This document shows positions 62,143 to 64,000 of a DNA stretch of 64,000 nucleotides, piece by piece. The stretch is from Corynebacterium sp. NML98-0116 (lineage in GTDB: Bacteria > Actinomycetota > Actinomycetes > Mycobacteriales > Mycobacteriaceae). The position numbers and the translations under genes are program-made. The notes under the pieces were generated by a model, which saw only the letters and a list, made by a program, of their open reading frames with translations, had not been told where the DNA came from and made no database searches. The stretch is taken from assembly GCF_001767255.1 (NCBI RefSeq), contig NZ_CP017639.1, forward strand, positions 642,875 to 706,874, read 5' to 3'. Numbering within the stretch: position 1 is the first letter of the stretch; each line of letters opens with the position of its first letter.

Positions 62143-62997
62143 TCACGAACTGAGTTGGCGATTGAGACTCTCGGCATGCTCTCCCACTCGGCTGCTACTA
62201 ATGAGCATTACGTTGAGATCGTGGCAAAAGTCCCTGAACAGTGCGTAATTCTTTCGCTGGGCAGTTGTAACCGGGTCCAGGGCGACCGCAGTGACCGAAA
62301 GGTGGTCCTTGCCAATCTCAAGTGAGGAGTCGTTGTACTTAAGCTTGCCTCCTTCCTGGCGCAGCTTATCGATCTTCAGCGTCCACGCATCGATGTGGGA
62401 CCGTGTTTTAGCAGGGTTATCTACTTGGAAATTAAATGCCTGATTCAGTTCCAAGACAGTGTCGTCTCGCACGACGGCGAGGTTGAGGTCGAGCTCGCGC
62501 CTGGCAACGGAGACATCGGCATCCGGTACTGTGGCTTTCCCGAGTTCCGGGAATGAGCGGTACACAGTGCGGATTTCCCTCTTCAACTGGCGTACTCCCG
62601 GCTTGACATCGCTTTGCGCTTGGCCGCCAATCAAAGTGTCAAAAAGCAATTGGGTTGCCTCGGAAATGTTTGCTGCATCCATGCTTTTGACCTGGTCAAC
62701 CCGGATTATGTTCATCCAATGGCTACTGACAAAAGTTAAGTAGCCACGAAGTGAATAGCGATCCCCAAGATAAAGAGGTTCTGTTGGAGCGGAAAGCTGC
62801 TCTAGTTCGTTCTTAAAATTTTGCAGCGCATGTTTGATCGCGTCTCGATTATCAGAATCAGTGAGCGTTCGGTGGGCATCCTTGAACTTGAATTGCGATT
62901 CTCCCGTGCGAGGGTCAAGCACGACTACGCCCACACCGATGGTGGTGATTCCCATCGGCTGGGGGACTGCTCGAACCGTCCAGTAGTCGAATTGCAT
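62143..62997 (-). CDS. Hypothetical protein, 284 aa (faint DUF3037-like start)
   Basis: Begins YWTVRAVPQPMGITTIGVGVVVLDPRTGESQFKFKDAHR, which faintly resembles DUF3037-type proteins from mobile elements; the rest (VRQLKREIRTVYRSFPELGK, ARRELDLNLAVVRDDTVLELNQAFNF, HDLNVMLISSSRVGEHAESLN) is unassigned. Soluble, no membrane segment. ATG at 62997. It lies 68 bp after the stop of the Excalibur-domain gene on the same strand and may be co-transcribed. The gene type is usual for accessory regions. Confidence 0.65.
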   Translation of the reverse strand: MQFDYWTVRAVPQPMGITTIGVGVVVLDPRTGESQFKFKDAHRTLTDSDNRDAIKHALQNFKNELEQLSAPTEPLYLGDRYSLRGYLTFVSSHWMNIIRVDQVKSMDAANISEATQLLFDTLIGGQAQSDVKPGVRQLKREIRTVYRSFPELGKATVPDADVSVARRELDLNLAVVRDDTVLELNQAFNFQVDNPAKTRSHIDAWTLKIDKLRQEGGKLKYNDSSLEIGKDHLSVTAVALDPVTTAQRKNYALFRDFCHDLNVMLISSSRVGEHAESLNRQLSS

Positions 62998-63065
62998 GTC
63001 AAATTCCTTCGTGAGCAGCTGCGGATGATTGTCGGAAGCGGCTGCTGGTCAGCGGGCTTTGCCCA

Positions 63066-63845
63066 CTATTCGCAAGCGATTCCGTCGCCGTCGCGATCGA
63101 GCTTCCTGCTGTAGCCGGGTTGTCCCTCGTAAATAGGTGCTGCTCCGGCTGCTCGTGCTTCGGAGCAGTTGGCGTAGTAAACACGGGCTGGCGCTGGGGC
63201 AGGCGCAGCTGGCACTGGTTGTTCAATTACGGGCTCGGGTGCAGGAGCCTGTGCAGGTTCTTCGGCTGGGATGTCGGCGAATTTGGCGATGCTTGCCGTG
63301 GTCTCCTCGGTTGTAACACTGCTCGGGGAAGAGCCGTTGTGAGTAGAGCTGGTCGTCGACGTGTGTGTTGTAGTGGTTGCTGCTGAGGTGGGTTCACTCG
63401 TGGCAGACGTGGTTGTCGTCGGGTCCATGCTGGCCCGAGTGGGCTCCGTGTTTGTGGTGGATCCAGATTCGGGAATGAGGCTACCACCGGCAATAAACAG
63501 CACCAGTGCTGTCAGCCAAACAATAGGCCACCTGCGGTTTACTGGGGTGAACTGCGGCGCAGCGCCCATGCTGTTGAGGACCAACGAATCGCGCTGGGGA
63601 TCGAGTAGCTTGCGCAACTGCTCGTGATTCGCGGCGGCTTCTTGAGTCTCGTTGTAGTGCTTTTTATCTTGGGCCTCGCACCACATCCACCAGGCACCCG
63701 GCACAATGAATGCTGCCGCGAGCAGGATGCCACCAATTTCGCCTGAAAACAACAGGATGATGCCGACCGCTATCGCGATCCAAGCGAACACTGTTTTGGT
63801 TTTCGAAGAAGACCGTTGCGATTGCGGCTGGGTGGTGTAACTCAT
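63066..63845 (-). CDS. Membrane protein with C-terminal Excalibur calcium-binding domain
   Basis: 259 residues: two N-terminal membrane helices (VFAWIAIAVGIILLFSGEIGGILLAAAFIVPGAWWMW, 19-55), a cytosolic loop, a third helix at ~105-122 (WPIVWLTALVLFIAGGSLI), a long Thr/Ser-rich then Pro/Ala-rich stalk, and the Excalibur domain at the end: YYANCSEARAAGAAPIYEGQPGYSRKLDRDGDGIACE with the DRDGDGIACE calcium loop. The domain therefore faces outward. ATG at 63845. Excalibur domains occur on surface and secreted-nuclease proteins; no nuclease part is present here. Confidence 0.85.
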   Translation of the reverse strand: MSYTTQPQSQRSSSKTKTVFAWIAIAVGIILLFSGEIGGILLAAAFIVPGAWWMWCEAQDKKHYNETQEAAANHEQLRKLLDPQRDSLVLNSMGAAPQFTPVNRRWPIVWLTALVLFIAGGSLIPESGSTTNTEPTRASMDPTTTTSATSEPTSAATTTTHTSTTSSTHNGSSPSSVTTEETTASIAKFADIPAEEPAQAPAPEPVIEQPVPAAPAPAPARVYYANCSEARAAGAAPIYEGQPGYSRKLDRDGDGIACE

Positions 63846-63905
63846 GGTTGACCTCTCGATTTCACGACATGGGGATGCGTAGGTATTTCAGGGGGTGGGC
63901 AGAGG

Positions 63906-64000
63906 CTAGGCCAGGTGATCTATCAGCCAATCTGCAATGGCTTCTGTTCCTAGGGTGTTTTCTGCCACTTCGATCATAAACTCCACGATTTCTTCATCCG
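63906..64000 (-). CDS. C-terminal end of an unidentified protein (cut by window edge)
   Basis: Minus-strand frame open from the window end for 31 codons to a TAG at 63906-63908, reading DEEIVEFMIEVAENTLGTEAIADWLIDHLA. The acidic helical character looks coding. Too short to assign. It lies 60 bp upstream of the Excalibur-domain gene on the same strand, so the two may share a transcript. Confidence 0.5.
   Translation of the reverse strand, partial: DEEIVEFMIEVAENTLGTEAIADWLIDHLA

Overview
The window is a chromosomal segment of a Corynebacterium or very close relative. The evidence is gene order and protein type: hemW-hrcA-dnaJ-rsmE-phoH-ybeY-CNNM, era-recO-uppS-zur-glyS, dgt, dnaG, transglycosylase-eno-ftsB-DUF501-ppx, and a cstA operon carrying a small protein that ends in Cys-Cys-stop. 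The housekeeping part is GC-rich, with frequent GTG starts and 1-4 bp gene overlaps. Three stretches differ in base composition or gene content: about 35-37.8 kb, 44.6-58.2 kb and 60.8-64 kb.

Layout. 1-3.4 kb: the 5' two thirds of malQ (leaving on the left edge) divergent from fadD. 3.5-12.3 kb: an unknown gene, hemW, then a heat-shock and ribosome-maturation run (hrcA, dnaJ, rsmE, phoH, ybeY, a CNNM/CBS membrane protein) headed by a CIRCE operator that overlaps the hrcA start, then pdxY. 12.3-14.1 kb: an endonuclease-fold gene bracketed by 101-bp hairpin repeats and 11-bp degenerate tandem arrays. 14.1-22.7 kb: era, recO, uppS, zur, glyS, two small unknowns, a TPM-domain secreted/membrane protein and dgt. 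22.7-27.5 kb: cstA, Cory-CC-star and an ArsA-type ATPase in one operon, an unknown gene between two copies of another palindromic repeat, and an RNase Sa-like secreted nuclease. 27.5-34.9 kb: dnaG (zinc finger degenerate), a MazG-type pyrophosphohydrolase, small envelope proteins, a transglycosylase, eno with a strong terminator, and ftsB.

34.9-37.8 kb is an insertion in the usually contiguous ftsB-DUF501-ppx order. It carries an ImmA/IrrE-type metallopeptidase with an N-terminal DNA-binding-like region and a DUF3644 protein with a HEPN-type Arg-x4-His motif: a candidate defence or toxin-antitoxin pair. 39.9-58.2 kb is a surface-polymer cluster: two GT4 enzymes, a Wzm/Wzt-type ABC exporter, a GT2-CDP-glycerol glycerophosphotransferase fusion, a CgeB-like/GT2 protein on the other strand, glycerol-3-phosphate cytidylyltransferase (tagD), a 1279-residue TPR-CDP-glycerol transferase-GT4 fusion, a GT2, and wecC/wecB for UDP-ManNAcA. 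Together these predict a teichoic-acid-like glycerol-phosphate polymer, unexpected in a mycolate/arabinogalactan organism.

58.4-64 kb starts with a CAT-anticodon tRNA followed by accessory genes: a TOTE-type primase-helicase, a HigBA-like toxin-antitoxin pair inserted between two 162-bp direct copies of the primase-helicase 5' end, unknown genes, an Excalibur-domain membrane protein, and the C-terminal end of a gene leaving on the right edge.

Three families of palindromic intergenic repeats (called A, B and C here) recur through the window and are the main structure not explained by genes. All functional calls rest on reading the sequence; no database search was run.
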